A stretch of DNA of 64,000 bases from Penicillium oxalicum (Eukaryota; Ascomycota; Eurotiomycetes; Eurotiales; Aspergillaceae): assembly GCF_001723175.1 (NCBI RefSeq), contig NC_064652.1, positions 2,356,001 to 2,420,000 of the forward strand, written 5' to 3'. Under the pieces are notes generated by a model. That model was not told the origin of the DNA, made no database searches, and worked only from the letters and a program-made list of their open reading frames with translations. Positions 24,724 through 36,576 of the stretch are shown piece by piece. The first letter of the stretch is position 1. Every line of letters starts with the position of its first letter. A program made the position numbers and the translations under genes.

Positions 24724-25678
24724 TCTGAAGCGTTCGCCTGCAGCTGTATGCTTTGTAAGAAGGCAACTATAAGTTATCTTTTTTTTGGCGCTTCCATCGT
24801 ACGAAATCGCAATGTGATAAAGAATTTTCTGCGCGTTACACTCACGTGATGATCTTGAGGTTGATGGGGATATTTATTTTTGACTTGAATTGTCAAGCTT
24901 TCCCAGAACAGAACAGCGACAGAACGGTGCTATCACCAGATTGAAACTTCGGGATTGAAAGTCGCTCTCGGTAGGCTTTACCCCGAGCGCAAGTTTCGTG
25001 GCCCCGCGCGAGTGCTCTTTCAATGGAATGAATGTGCAATGAGACCCTTCTGGATCGGCTCAGAAAGACTCGGCTCTTTGAAAATCTGCTTCATTTACTC
25101 CAGTGACTGGCGGATCTTCATCACTATTTAAGAGACGCTGCGCTGCACAATGTCCTGTCAGAGCCTTGGCGCATATTGAAGATCGGGAAATTCCCCGCCC
25201 TGGCTGTCTTTACCCGACCGTGACCAGCGCATTGACTCTTTCCCTCGTTGCAATTACCCGATAGCCCAGGAAGCAACAAGCCCAAATCACAATCAACCAA
25301 GTAGTCGCAGATGAACATCAATCAGACTATCTCCACTTGACGAAAGTACTTAGCTTATGATGAGCTTTTAAAATCCCTGATATGGGTGCCTTGATGTGCA
25401 TGGAACTTCCCAAAATGACGTGCTGATCACAACTGCGCCATGCTGCTATAGTTCAAGTAGAGTGAGGAAAGTCGGTTTGAGCCAGGCTGTCTTCCGAATA
25501 ATAAACTTGTGACGGCAGTCGAGACAGTCTTGTACTGCCCGATAAGCTCGAGCAAGATCACAAATCTTGTTCTCAATCATCTTCATTCATCATTGCGCAA
25601 TTCATCTACACCCATTCCTCTTCCTCTTCACAAGGCCAAAAAAGGTACGAGACAGAGTCGGCTATCGACAACGGTGAC
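24724..25678. other. intergenic between amidohydrolase and permease genes
   Basis: Promoter of the amidohydrolase gene and 3' flank of the permease gene. No supported gene; all open frames are short. Confidence 0.5.
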
Positions 25679-27439
25679 TTATACTTGTGATTCTGGTCCA
25701 CCGGCTACTATCGGCGTGAGATGCATGATCTCTGCGACTTCTTTGTCGATCAGAGGACCCGAATATTCCCTTCTTGCACGAGCAAAATACCATATGCCAC
25801 TCAGTATGAGCACGCCCCCGGTCACGACTATACTGTAATTCATGGTCGTATAATCCACTGGCGTCTCTGGAGGCCATACACTCCAGAAGATGACGAAGAC
25901 CATGTACACGCAAGCATACGCATTATTGATGGTACCCAGAATTCCGGGTACCTTCCATGGGCCCCAGATCAAGGGTGCTTGGGCAAGATCATAGTCCGTG
26001 GGCTGGAGACTGTGTTCGGGACTTGGTGAATTGTAGGCTACTGGAGGAGATTGATTGTCCTCTGGGCTTTTGGGTCGCACGGGGTTGGCAGAGTTCTTCT
26101 CCGTTGGTACTGGGCCAGTCTCGGTGGAGAAATTTCCCGGCTCGGAGAGCCCTTCCATCATGGTTCCATGAGGCAGAATATTTCCTTTGATCCGATGGTA
26201 GAGGAGGAAGGCACTTGGAAGAAGATAAGTGCCGTAGAACCCCGTCACGGTCAGCGAGATCACATCGTTGAAGGCGGTGGTAGATCCAATGTAAATGAGT
26301 GTCAGGGCACAGGCAAACCCACAGACTACGGTAACAGATATAATGGGGATCTGTGTACGACCGTTCACTTGCATCAGCCACCCAGAGAGAGGCAGACCCC
26401 GATCACGGGCAAAGGACCAGGTCATTCGGGATGCAGTAGCTGTAATTCCAGTTGAGCAGGCCATTGTAAGTACCATGATCAGTGCGGTCATGATCGACGC
26501 ACCTGCGTGCGAGTGCGTGACATTGTAGAAAACCTGGATGAATGGAAACCCCGTGGGAGAGCTAAGGACGGATTCAACGTCTCCGATGCAGAACAAAATT
26601 GTGAGCATCATCGAGAATCCAAGGGCACTATTGATCGACATGCCCGCAATAATAGCCTTAGGGATTACAACGGCAGCATTGGAAACTTCCTCAGCCATAT
26701 GTACACTGGCATCGGCCCCGACAAAAGTTGCGATATTGCCTATGAAGCCAACACAATATGAGATTCCCTGGGTCGGCCAGTTGCCCTCATTGAGCGCGGT
26801 GTGAAACACAAAGTCCGCAGACTTTTTGGGCGACATGGCCAAGAGCACAGCTGTGATGGCAATGAATCCTGCCAAGTGCAGCACGAGCATAAATATTTCA
26901 AAACGCGGCAAAACATTTGGCACCACGACGTTGATGAAGAAGGTTCCCGCAACGCTCGCCCACGCCAGTAGCGTATTCTGCCAACGCTTTTGGACAAAGT
27001 CCGGGTTATTCAGGGTGATCAGCCCCTCGATCATCGTACCAAGGAAGATGGTCTCGGTTGCGATGGTAGCAATCCACGCCAGCGAAGTCAGCCAGCCTAT
27101 TAAGTAGCTGCAGACCTTTTTCCATCGCATTGGTGCGAGCATGTAGACCCAGTAATACTGTCCTCCCGCGATCGGCGCCATGGAGGCAAGCTCGGCAATG
27201 ACAGTATAGGTCGACAGTGTGGACAGACACGCGATAATATAACCAAAAAAAGCTCCTGCTGGGCCACCGTTTTCGAACGATTGCGAAAACAAAGTGAGAA
27301 CCGTCTCCCAGGTGATCAGCTCGGCCATTGCGAAACCAACGATAGCCAGAAAGTTGAATCGACGTTTGAGCACCTGCTTCTTGCCCAGTCGGGCCAGAGC
27401 CAGATCATCACTGGTTGCAAGACCGTGTGCAGACTGCAT
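25679..27439 (-). CDS. APC-family permease, choline/GABA-transporter type
   Basis: Plasma-membrane uptake carrier of the amino acid/polyamine/organocation superfamily, closest in look to fungal choline (Hnm1-like) and GABA (Uga4-like) permeases. Single exon, 586 aa, ATG at 27439. The soluble N-terminus leads into KRRFNFLAIVGFAMAELITW, the usual first membrane helix. About twelve hydrophobic segments follow, including GGPAGAFFGYIIA, the consensus ELASMAPIAGGQYYWVYMLA and NVLPRFEIFMLVLHLAGFIA. A polar loop rich in Pro and Ser lies between helices 10 and 11, before the last pair of helices. The substrate is inferred only from family resemblance. It is co-oriented with the amidohydrolase and regulator genes. 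Isolated GATA-type cores lie upstream (27758-27763, 28222-28227), weak evidence for nitrogen control. Confidence 0.9.
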   Translation of the reverse strand: MQSAHGLATSDDLALARLGKKQVLKRRFNFLAIVGFAMAELITWETVLTLFSQSFENGGPAGAFFGYIIACLSTLSTYTVIAELASMAPIAGGQYYWVYMLAPMRWKKVCSYLIGWLTSLAWIATIATETIFLGTMIEGLITLNNPDFVQKRWQNTLLAWASVAGTFFINVVVPNVLPRFEIFMLVLHLAGFIAITAVLLAMSPKKSADFVFHTALNEGNWPTQGISYCVGFIGNIATFVGADASVHMAEEVSNAAVVIPKAIIAGMSINSALGFSMMLTILFCIGDVESVLSSPTGFPFIQVFYNVTHSHAGASIMTALIMVLTMACSTGITATASRMTWSFARDRGLPLSGWLMQVNGRTQIPIISVTVVCGFACALTLIYIGSTTAFNDVISLTVTGFYGTYLLPSAFLLYHRIKGNILPHGTMMEGLSEPGNFSTETGPVPTEKNSANPVRPKSPEDNQSPPVAYNSPSPEHSLQPTDYDLAQAPLIWGPWKVPGILGTINNAYACVYMVFVIFWSVWPPETPVDYTTMNYSIVVTGGVLILSGIWYFARARREYSGPLIDKEVAEIMHLTPIVAGGPESQV

Positions 27440-30385
27440 TGCGCTTTCTCGGGAGTGCTGTGGGCTTTGAGCTTTGACTGCCGCCGATCCAATCAGTCAT
27501 AGACATCCAGTCGGAAAAATGCGAGGAGAGAGAAAGAGAGAGCTGATGGCACTTCAGGCTATGGTCATCTTCTGAACTCGAAGAAAATTTTTGCCCAAAT
27601 TTTCAATGAAGAAGTTGTGTTTCGAACAAATTTCGGCGGACAGTGAAGGGCCACAAGGACAGGGGGCGCTTAGAATTCCATGTGTTGTTGTTTTTGTTTT
27701 CCCTCCAACCGCCGCCAGCGGCCGACAACCGAGGCGAAAACTGCAGCGATTCGCCTTTTATCGACAATTCGCTAAGCAATTGCCAATGCCGCCATTGACT
27801 CCACTTTGGCTTGCTTGGCCACTTGGTCAATGCTCCGAGGTCCAATCAGTCCATGCAGCTGGACAGCCGTGCACCCTTCCAAGCCGCTCTCTAGCCGTTC
27901 ACAGTGCCAATCTCAGATTTGTGTCTGATTCTGTACGCAGGATCAGTCCAGCGAAGTTGGCAAAAGAGCCGACAATGGGCATGACAGGGGTATGAACTGA
28001 GCCGCCCACCAACCTGTAGGTGACAAAAAGACCGGTCGGAATTTATCCTCGGCGGAGTATGTAGCAGCCTCCACGGGGCTCTTGAACAACTGCTACCCAG
28101 CAATGAAGCTTGCAAGTCTGGTGAGGGTTGCAGTTTCCAGCAGGAATCATGGATGGACGTCGCTTCGTGCTGGTAGGCAATCAGTGTCTAGATTGTTCCT
28201 GTCGGAGTAGTGTCTGCCGCTTTATCAACATTGTAGCCTTTTGGAGCGGGCTACAGAAAAGCAAGTGCGAGGAGGAGACACTAAGGTCTCGTACTGGGGC
28301 ACGGTCAACTCCAGTCCGATAAGCCGGTCGCTAGCACCAATGGTACCATCGCCCCCGCATCTGCAAGGTGAGATAAAAAAAGCTCTCAAGGCCCGTTGGC
28401 GACCTCTTGAGGGGTTCTCAAGTTCAAATCATTGACCTGTCAACGACTTGCGGTCTTGGAGACATGGCTCTTTTCACAAATGAATCATCCTTGCAGAGCG
28501 CACCTATAGGACCAGAGCCTTGTCGTCAACATTCCGCATGGACCGTTTAGATCGATGGGTTGGAAAGAGGCATCCAACCGTGAGGGCAGTATCGCTAAAT
28601 GAACCCTGTTTTAAGGCTGAATGAAATGATTAGTCGGGTTTCAAAATTTTGACATTGAGGAAACCCGGACTTGGAGGGTTTGCCAACGCTGCCAACCTTG
28701 AGACCAGCGTTGCGACGGAGAAGTTGAGCGTCCCTTGGCAAGATCCCTTTCAGGCCCACCTGATTTCCACCGGGACTAGTCCGGGTATTTGATATTGCCG
28801 ACGTACTCACATGACAGCGTGATTGTCTCGCGTGTCTTCCGTGGCGCTTTGGATAACATCCGGCTGTGTTTAAAAGCTGCGTGGCTTTTGAAGTGATTCC
28901 ACTACTGCTCGTAATCGCTAGAATGTGAGTGTCTCGAAGGTCTTCCAGTTCACTTGTAAGGCATCATTTCATTGCCCAAGGTAACTAAAATTGTGTAGCG
29001 GAAGTCATGTGTACTGGAAAGCATAAATAACTTATTACTGTACTTGCCAGAACTCGGTCCAACTGATCAGTCCCAACAGCCATTCTCAATATGCAGGGCT
29101 GTAGACCGAGCCAGTCTCAGGTGGAAGTTGTTGGACTGGGATCAGAGTCAAGATTCTGGAAGTTCTCAAACCTCGCCTGGACCTGAAAGCATGCCAATGA
29201 TTGTCTTGACTCAACAAATAAGCCTATTTTACCGTGATGAGCCCTACACGGTCATATTTGAGGCCCTTGATTGTCCCAATCTATTCCCTCTCAGACTGAT
29301 TAGACTCTCACGTGGGTTGACAAGCTTCTCCATCTTGGCGCGCTGGCGACTAAGTACTTTTATTCCATGCTGGTAAGAGCCCTTCTTTTCCCTTCTGGTC
29401 ATATCGGACTGCACTCACGAAGCGTCAAATAAAACGGCTCACAAGTCGGTGCTCAATCCCGACACATTTCATGTAGATCTCGCTGGTTAAGCAACGTTCT
29501 ATGCATGAACTTCATTGGCAAGGTGTCTGAAGTAAGGCTACGTGGAAAAAGACCATTTCTTGTACCTGCAGGTCAAAAGAAACGATGACACTCTTCCCGC
29601 GACACTCTAGATGGATCTGCGCCCCACAAAGTCGCTCTATACATGAATGGGAGTTCAGCTTACCAACGAAGGGAAATAAAGCTCTATTACCTAATAGCTT
29701 TCTTCGGCGGCTGCTTTTAACTTTCTGCGGGTCTACCAAGACGCGTACTGTCTTCGTTACGCTTTGTCTTAATGAGAATAGGTGGAACGCCGCTCGGAAA
29801 CTTGCGGCGGGGAGGCGTTTTCTGTTTCTTATAATCTTTCTTCACCATGACAGATGGGCTTATGGGATAATAGCCAAGCATATTGTACTAAGAACCCCGG
29901 AGAAGATGATAGCCTGTGTAGCTAGAAACCAGAAGTTGGCTACCTCATGTGTTCAATTCAACAAATATATTTAGAGGTGCCTGGTTATTTAGATTTCCTT
30001 GTTCTCTTATGAGCGCTCGTCTTTCATCTTATCCCTTTTCTTTTCAAGATATTATTTTGTGAGCTCCCTCCCCCGGGACAATAGAGGTTTGTTATCTATC
30101 CGGCCTTTCATCTTGAAAAAAGGGTTATTCATGCATTTTCTCAAAGTTTTGCTTTGTCTTGTCAGGTGATGAATCTAAACAACGACACCTCTCGAATTTC
30201 CTGGCCATAAGGGTTGCCAACCTATCTATAAACTTATACCCGATGCGGGAAGGGTCACTGGCGAGCTTGATTCTTTTGAATGATTCTGGCAGGTTTCCCG
30301 GGGAATATAGCATCCGATCCTGGCTCAAGTGATTCCTATGGTTGGATTGCATGTATCTCTACTTGGTAATTCATTGCCGTAAGAA
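27440..30385. other. 2.9-kb gene-poor stretch
   Basis: Upstream region of the permease gene and flank of the following orphan gene. The longest frames (27591-27995, 29585-29974) have no domain, no homology I recognise and overlap competing frames. No transposon signature or tRNA was found. Confidence 0.5.
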
Positions 30386-31216
30386 ATGTCTTTCACAAAG
30401 CTCATCAAGTCGCCGGATCTAAGCCAGACAGATCGGTCACGATCACACCTCCGATATGGCCACACAGAACAAGAAGGGTGGACGTTGCAGAAATGTTTTA
30501 TCCCAAGGCCGGACGAGTCAGATAAAGTTCGAGCCCGAGTCATTGAATTCTCCGGATATTCGCCGTGGTCTCCCCAGGATTTTGTCCAGACGGGGTGGGC
30601 CATTGAACGTGTTGGGTGGACCGAGCAAGTCCCACCAGCCGCGGGCCAACCGCAGGGCTGGAATCCCGCATCGGCCCCCGGGACGCGCCTGCCCTGGTCC
30701 ATTCGACCAGTCGCTCGGCAATTGGGACTCTCCCTGGCGCCCATCTATAAGACTGTGTCGCTGTTTAAACTGGTCCAGGACGACGTCGAAAGTGATTACA
30801 GTGACTATATCATTCAGGTGGGGCCGGGAGTCATTGTGTCGCAGTTGAGTTCACGTTTCCGTGGTCCCCACTGGTCCGATGTCGCGTTGGCCGTCTACAA
30901 ACAGTATGAGCGTGTCCCACTGAAATACGTTTTTCGCGTGGACATCACCAACGAGACGGTCGAGCGATTGGTCAGTGAGAAAATCTACTCGCCCACGACG
31001 GGATTACGATGGCCGGACTCGATTCGACGCGAGTGGCAATTTGATTCCAGCGAGTACAGGGCACTGTTAGGGACTCCTCTGGGTCGCGGAGTGGTCGCCT
31101 TGGTTTTGAGGGGGTATGATCGCGGTTCGAAGCTTGTTTCGAGCATCTCCACCTTTTCGGATGCGCATCACGTCTCGATGCATATGCTGTTTGTCATTTC
31201 CGATCGTGATAAATGA
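30386..31216 (+). CDS. unrecognised 276-aa protein
   Basis: A single uninterrupted frame from an ATG at 30386 to a stop at 31214-31216, encoding 276 aa. Codon composition and a balanced amino acid mix make it a credible gene, but I do not recognise a family. There is no signal peptide, membrane helix or zinc motif. The central part contains alternating hydrophobic strands (DYIIQVGPGVIVSQL, LKYVFRVDI), suggesting a compact alpha/beta or beta-rich fold. The N-terminal 100 residues are Pro/Trp-rich (GYSPWSPQDFVQTGWAIE). It is isolated, with about 3 kb upstream and 2 kb downstream lacking genes. It may be a lineage-restricted gene. Confidence 0.6.
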   Translation: MSFTKLIKSPDLSQTDRSRSHLRYGHTEQEGWTLQKCFIPRPDESDKVRARVIEFSGYSPWSPQDFVQTGWAIERVGWTEQVPPAAGQPQGWNPASAPGTRLPWSIRPVARQLGLSLAPIYKTVSLFKLVQDDVESDYSDYIIQVGPGVIVSQLSSRFRGPHWSDVALAVYKQYERVPLKYVFRVDITNETVERLVSEKIYSPTTGLRWPDSIRREWQFDSSEYRALLGTPLGRGVVALVLRGYDRGSKLVSSISTFSDAHHVSMHMLFVISDRDK

Positions 31217-33373
31217 CCCCGTGATGACTGTCGACCACGCCGCCTTTTCGGTTGGCCTTTGCCATGGCGGCGGGAACGGATGGACTTTAATTCCCACATC
31301 AGGTGTTGGAGAATTGCAGTAGGGCTCAGGCACCGGCCGGATACGCACGGATGCATCTGGACTGGGCCGCGCGGAATCCCGTGGAATTTAAGCCTTGTTC
31401 GACGAGAGCATGGCATGGTCGGATCAGATGAGCTGCAGGGGATGGTTCAGATCCGACTTGACGAGGGGGGTGCATTGCATTCCACGATTGTATCGATACT
31501 AGGTTGAATCATTGGGCTGCCCAACCGGATTCGGGTGTTGGTTTTCGAGTTTCTGGCAAATAATAGACACATCAATGTTTGTCATACTGATCTGTCGGTC
31601 AAGACTGGTCCAGGATGCACCGTACTAGCAACCACTAATCTTCATTTTGTCTCCCGAAGGAGAACGTTGTCAGTGCCTCATTCCCCTATCTGTTATTGTG
31701 AGCCCACCCTTTGCGTCTCACGTGTGACCATGGCAAGTAACATGGCTGGGATGGCAACTTGGCAAACCATTCATAGCGCGTGGAGTTGGCGAGGTTCTAA
31801 GAGCCTAAGAAAGCTTAAATTGTAACCCAAGCGGACGGGGTCTATTCTCCGTGCCAATCCCCGCAGCCTGTTGTGCCTTCTAGAACGCCTCAGTGACTCA
31901 ATCAGGTATGGTCTGCTGATAGCGTTCCTTGCAAAAGGACGAGTTTGATTCTGGGCTTCTCTCATTGGCGGTAGGTTTGCTCGCTGATAAGCTCACCACT
32001 TTGCTGGTCCCGACCAACTTCTCCTGCCATAGTCTGCATCGTTTGATTGCATCGAGTCGCCTCTTGAGTTTCGCTCGTCGGAGTTTCAACTCTTGGGCCA
32101 GCCTGATGGGGATGGCAGTTTTCAATGAACAAGAAGTCTTGGCGGACTCTTGGCTTCATCGAGATAGAAGCTTGGCTGCACGATGCTTTCAGGGGTGTAG
32201 ACCACTCTCACCCTTGTGGTAATGGAAGTTCTCACCCTTACATTGCCAGCGTACCGAAGGATCAGCCTCGTTACCGACGGAAGCCCGGACGGATGACCCC
32301 AGGTGGTCCGGAATGTGGTTATCAGCCATGTGGAGACTGGGCACGGTGGCCTCGTGGCATCTCTTGGGGCGGACCGGGGGATGCTCGCTATTAGCGCAAT
32401 GCTAAGTTGTGCCAAACCACTTTTCTCGTATCTTGCTGAGCCCATTCCTATTTTCCTAGCGGGGCTCACTTTCCAAGAGGGATTCCGGGAAAGGAGAGTG
32501 CTTTTTTCAGGGCAAGGCGCGAGAATCAGAGAGCCGGTACGCCTAGAATGGGCATGAGGGTCAAACGGACATCGTGAGTCTTGTGTACGAAAATCAGCAC
32601 CGCGCTGAACCCTGCCGATCCCTGTCCTGGTGATACTCATTTCGTATCTACTGGACGAAAATCTTCCCGATGAGGGATTTCCCCCGTGATCACGAGCAGC
32701 CAGCGGCACAGCCAGCTGTCTTTCCCATGAATCGCCCACTCAACGCCACTCTGTTGCTCAAAAAACGCGGGGTTAGATCCACTGAATAAACCTCATCGAC
32801 AAAGGGTCTCTGCCACGATGCCACCTTTTGGCAACTGGCTTATCGTCTGACGGGTTCGGCTCAAAAAGCAAAATAGAAAAGAAATGGGAAAGAAAAAAAA
32901 GCAAAAGCCTGAAATCCCTCATCTGCCACTGGTCTGGCCCGATCAAGACCGGGAAGACCGTCGAATGTACCCTTGCAATCCAGATAAGCGCAATTTGAAT
33001 AATGAAACGGTGCGCTAATTGGATCATCTTGAGGGGCGCTCAATCCTCAAGGGGCTTATCTTCCTAATTCAGACGGTCTGACCGGGCGTTGAGTGGCCCA
33101 GGGCCTATGAGAGGCTCTGGGAAGAGTATCCTACCTTTGGAGAACGCCACCGCCTAGAAACTCGAGCCGACTGGGATTATTAGCTCAGTTCGATAGGAAC
33201 AAAAGAGCGTGCGAGTGAAGGTGCAGTAGGGGACAAGAATTGTGGTACGCAGGGTGGTATATAACGCCGCCGGGAGCCCCCGAGTGAGAACGTTCACGAG
33301 CGAGCGCTCTCCCCATTCACTCAGAAACCCTCTTGGTTGTTGCCTTGTTTTTCCTCCCTTCTCCGGCTGCAGG
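31217..33373. other. 2.2-kb intergenic stretch with permease promoter at right
   Basis: No gene is supported. A 205-codon minus-strand frame at 32122-32739 lacks an ATG and has Arg/Ser/Pro-rich composition of random translation. The right-hand 550 bases carry several GATA motifs and are probably the amino acid permease promoter. Confidence 0.5.
32839..33196 (+). promoter_or_regulatory. cluster of four GATA motifs upstream of the amino acid permease
   Basis: HGATAR cores occur at about 32840-32845 (reverse), 32982-32987 (forward, AGATAA), 33056-33061 (reverse) and 33191-33196 (forward, CGATAG). All lie within 550 bases of the permease ATG. In ascomycetes such sites bind AreA/NIT2-type GATA factors that activate nitrogen-uptake genes under nitrogen limitation. 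The motifs are seen; the regulation is inferred from the family and target gene. Confidence 0.55.
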
Positions 33374-35312
33374 ATGACCGCCATAGATGAGGACATCGAG
33401 AAGAAGGGTATGGCTGCGGTCACACCCGCTGGCGAGGGAAGTGTTCCAGCATATGACGATATTGCAGTTGGTAGCGCGCCCGAGGTGAAGCCCCTCAAGC
33501 GAAACCTCCAGGGCCGTCATATGCAGATGATTGCCATTGGTATGCGCTCTATCTGGGGACAATGGTGACTAGAATTTGATCAGCTAATGCATTTCTTGCG
33601 CAGGTGGTTCGATCGGTGCTGGTCTCTTCGTCGGTACAGGTAGTGCACTGCAGAGTGGAGGGCCCGGAGCTTTGGTGGGTGCTAATGTTGCTCGACTGGT
33701 GGAGAGATGACCAACTAACCCCCTTTCTAGTTGATCTGCTATTTGATCGTCGGGGCTATGCTGCTCCTCACCGTCCAGGCGTTGGGAGAGTTGGCTACTA
33801 TGTATCCCGAGAACGGTGCTTTCTTCACTTATTGTGTCCGGTTTATCAATCCTGCCTGGTAAGTGTTTATGGAACTCGCTGTGCTCCCAGTCATCCAAAG
33901 CTTTGCAAACTAACCATGAGTCATTCGATAGGGGCTTCGCTGTTGGCTGGGACTATGCCATCAGTTGGCTTGTCATTCTTCCCTTTGAGATCACGGCTGC
34001 CGGAATCACAATCCGTTTCTGGCGAGATGACCTGAACGTCGGAATTTGGATCGCCACATTCCTTGTTGTGCTTAGTGCAATCCAATGGTTTGGTGTTCGT
34101 GGATATGGTGAAGGTGAGTTTCTTTTTTTGTGTTGTTTTCTGGACTTGTTCCAGTGCACCTGCATGCTGACACAATCACGCGCAGTTGAATTCGGACTCG
34201 GCTTGATGAAGATCATTGCCGTCATCGGCTTCATCATCCTTGGTATCGTCATCGATTGTGGAGGTGCTCCCAAGGGGGGATATATCGGCACTGAGTACTG
34301 GCGCAATCCTGGCGCCTTTACTGACTTCCCGGGCTTTTGCTCGGTCTTTGTGACTGCCGCCTTTGCCTTCTCGGGTACTGAGCTGGCTGGTCTGGCCGCT
34401 GCCGAGGCCGCGAATCCCGCCAAGTCCGTTCCCAAAGCGACCAAGCAAGTCTTCTGGCGTATCATGATCTTCTATGTCCTGGCCACTTTTATGGTAGGCC
34501 TGATCGTCCCCCACGATGCCGACTACCTGCTCAACTCCTCCGGCGCCAACACTAAGGCCTCTCCCTTCGTTCGTGTTTCTATCCAAAACGCCGGTATCGC
34601 TGGGTTGCCTTCGGTCATGAACGCAGTCATCACCATCTCCGTCATCAGTGTCGCCAACTCAGCCACCTTTGGATCCAGCCGTACGATCCAGGCTCTTGCT
34701 CAGCGCGGCATGGCGCCCAAGATTTTCGCCTACGTTGACAGCAAGGGTCGCCCCGTGTGGTGTGTACTTCTTCAGATTGCCTTTGGCTTCCTTGCCTTTG
34801 TCAACGAGGCCTCCGCGACGGGTAGTGTCATCTTCGGCTGGCTTCTCGCTCTTTCCGGCATCAACTCTCTCTTCGTCTGGGGCAGTATCTGTCTCGCGCA
34901 CGTCCGCTTCCGCGCTGGTTGGAAGCACCAGGGCCGTGAGGTCAGTGAGCTTGCGTATGCTGCGCCTTTTGGAGTCATTGGTAGCTGGATCGGCTTTGGA
35001 CTCAACGTCTTGTGTCTGGTTGCTACCTTCTACACCGCCGTTATTCCCATGGACGCCGAAGTGTTCTTTGAGAACTATCTCGCAGGGCCGCTGATTCTCG
35101 GCCTCTATATTGCGTGGATCGTGTACACCATGATCAACAAGGACCCCAAACTGGACCGAGGTGCCATGTTTGTCAAAGTACAGGACATGGATATGTTTAG
35201 CAACATGCGTGATACGGCTTTGGACATTGATCTGCCTTCCAAGAAGGTGTATAACACTTGGGGAGAGTGGTTCGCGGCCGCGCCGATGCGTATTGTTCGC
35301 TCTATCTTCTAG
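33374..35312 (+). CDS. amino acid permease (fungal AAT/YAT family)
   Basis: Plasma-membrane amino acid/proton symporter. Five exons (33374-33539, 33604-33674, 33731-33858, 33932-34113, 34186-35312) joined over introns of 64, 56, 73 and 72 nt give 557 aa. The hydrophilic N-terminus ends in LKRNLQGRHMQMIAIGG, then GSIGAGLFVGTGSAL, the first-helix signature of yeast-type amino acid permeases. Further signatures are ELATMYPENGAFF, GWDYAISW and the FAFSGTELAGLAAAEAANP motif. The C-terminal tail is soluble (DIDLPSKKVYNTWGEW). About twelve membrane helices can be traced. All four introns fall in the first third, as is common in this family. The substrate could be broad (Gap1-like) or dicarboxylic (Dip5-like). 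GATA motifs upstream suggest nitrogen control. Confidence 0.93.
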
Positions 35313-35969
35313 GGTCCTTGAATGTCGACCGGTCCCCCGTGACGGGTCTCATGCGGCGCCGAATGTATTGATAGCGATCTCGTCATTCATAAGGACTTAA
35401 TGCATACTCTCAAACACAGAATCTTGAGAAGTGATATTATAATATTCAATTTACTTTTCCCCCTTGCAATTCACTTGTAAGCACCATTTAATGTGGTACA
35501 GTGTATCCTTGTAGAGCATGCTACGATTCAGAGCTCTCTTCTCTTCGAGGGTTGTGTGTGCAAGTGAAAATCAGGGAAAGAGAGCGCACGCGACGGCTTC
35601 GACAGTATGTTCTTCTATTGCAACTTCATGGCTGCCTGACGCTCGTTTCACAACAGGTTACTTGAGGGAAGCGGAACCGAAGCGAGAGGTTGGTGTCACT
35701 TGGACACATCTTTTCAGTGCCAAACTATCCGATCGTTGCATACCAATCTGGTCCGCAAATCTCTCCAATCTCCGACCATCAAATCCCACGCTCAACGTGG
35801 GGGTTCGAATGACGGGATAAAGTGCCGCTGACCTCCCATCCTGGCCGACCGTCATGAAGTCATCATCTCACCCGCAGCTTTCTGGCCTCTACAAATTCCT
35901 CGGGTGATCAGGAAGAACCCAACTCAACCTCGCAAATAGATGTGAGACGGGATAATTCGTATTCTCAAT
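35313..35969. other. intergenic, no gene seen
   Basis: 3' flank of the amino acid permease and promoter of the small VOC gene; no supported coding sequence. Confidence 0.5.
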
Positions 35970-36576
35970 ATGATTATCGGCATCGCTCATGTCAATCTGA
36001 CCGTGACTCCCGGAAGCCTGGATCACGCACAGCAATTCTATGGTGAGACGCTGGGGCTCAAGTCCGCACCTGTGCCGGAACACCAAGTCGGCTCGCTTCT
36101 GTGGTATGTTCTGGCTTATTGGTTTCATGTAATTTTTTTTTCTTTTCTCGGCTGCATGAAGATGGATCGTTGGGTTGCACTTGATGTATTCTCGAACTCT
36201 GAAATTCTAATTAACGGGCCATCCGGCGAAACCCGACAGGTTCGACGTGGGCTCTCGGGAACAGCAAATTCATATCTCATGCGGCTCTACAGACCCTGAA
36301 TCAAGACGGCATCCCTGTTTTCGACTGTCTGGTCGAGATGAGCTCGAAGCGATGAAACAGGCGGTCTATGAGCATCATGTCCGTGGTGGCCCAGCGGCAC
36401 CGATGGCTGCGGACAAGCCTGGTGAAGAAAATTCGGGTAAGAATGTTGGACCCTTGGGGATCTTTTTTCGATGAAGGCTTATCTATTCGACGTATTCAGG
36501 ATCCAAGGGGAAAGAGTACCCCCAAAGATTCTTCGCAAGAGACTATGCGGGAAATTTGCTCGAGTTTACGCTCTAG
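35970..36576 (+). CDS. small VOC (glyoxalase/dioxygenase-fold) protein
   Basis: A 135-aa protein of the vicinal-oxygen-chelate superfamily, which includes glyoxalase I, bleomycin-resistance proteins and extradiol dioxygenases. Exons 35970-36103, 36240-36436 and 36500-36576 join over introns of 136 and 63 nt, splitting Trp and Gly codons cleanly. It begins with IAHVNLTVTPGSLDHAQQFY, the usual first metal-ligand strand. The middle is REQQIHISCGS, and it ends with YPQRFFARDYAGNLLEFTL, where the final Glu is the expected metal ligand of the DPxGNxxE motif. One VOC domain would dimerise. It sits between an amino acid permease and an alcohol dehydrogenase on the same strand. The substrate is unknown; detoxification of a reactive aldehyde is possible but not shown. 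Confidence 0.88.

Noticed and set aside
29585..29974. 129-codon plus-strand frame
   Set aside because: No domain, isolated, AT-rich context; competing frames on the other strand.
32122..32739. 205-codon minus-strand frame
   Set aside because: It begins with a non-ATG codon, is Arg/Ser/Pro-rich like random translation, overlaps plus-strand frames and lies in a promoter region. No domain or splice partner.
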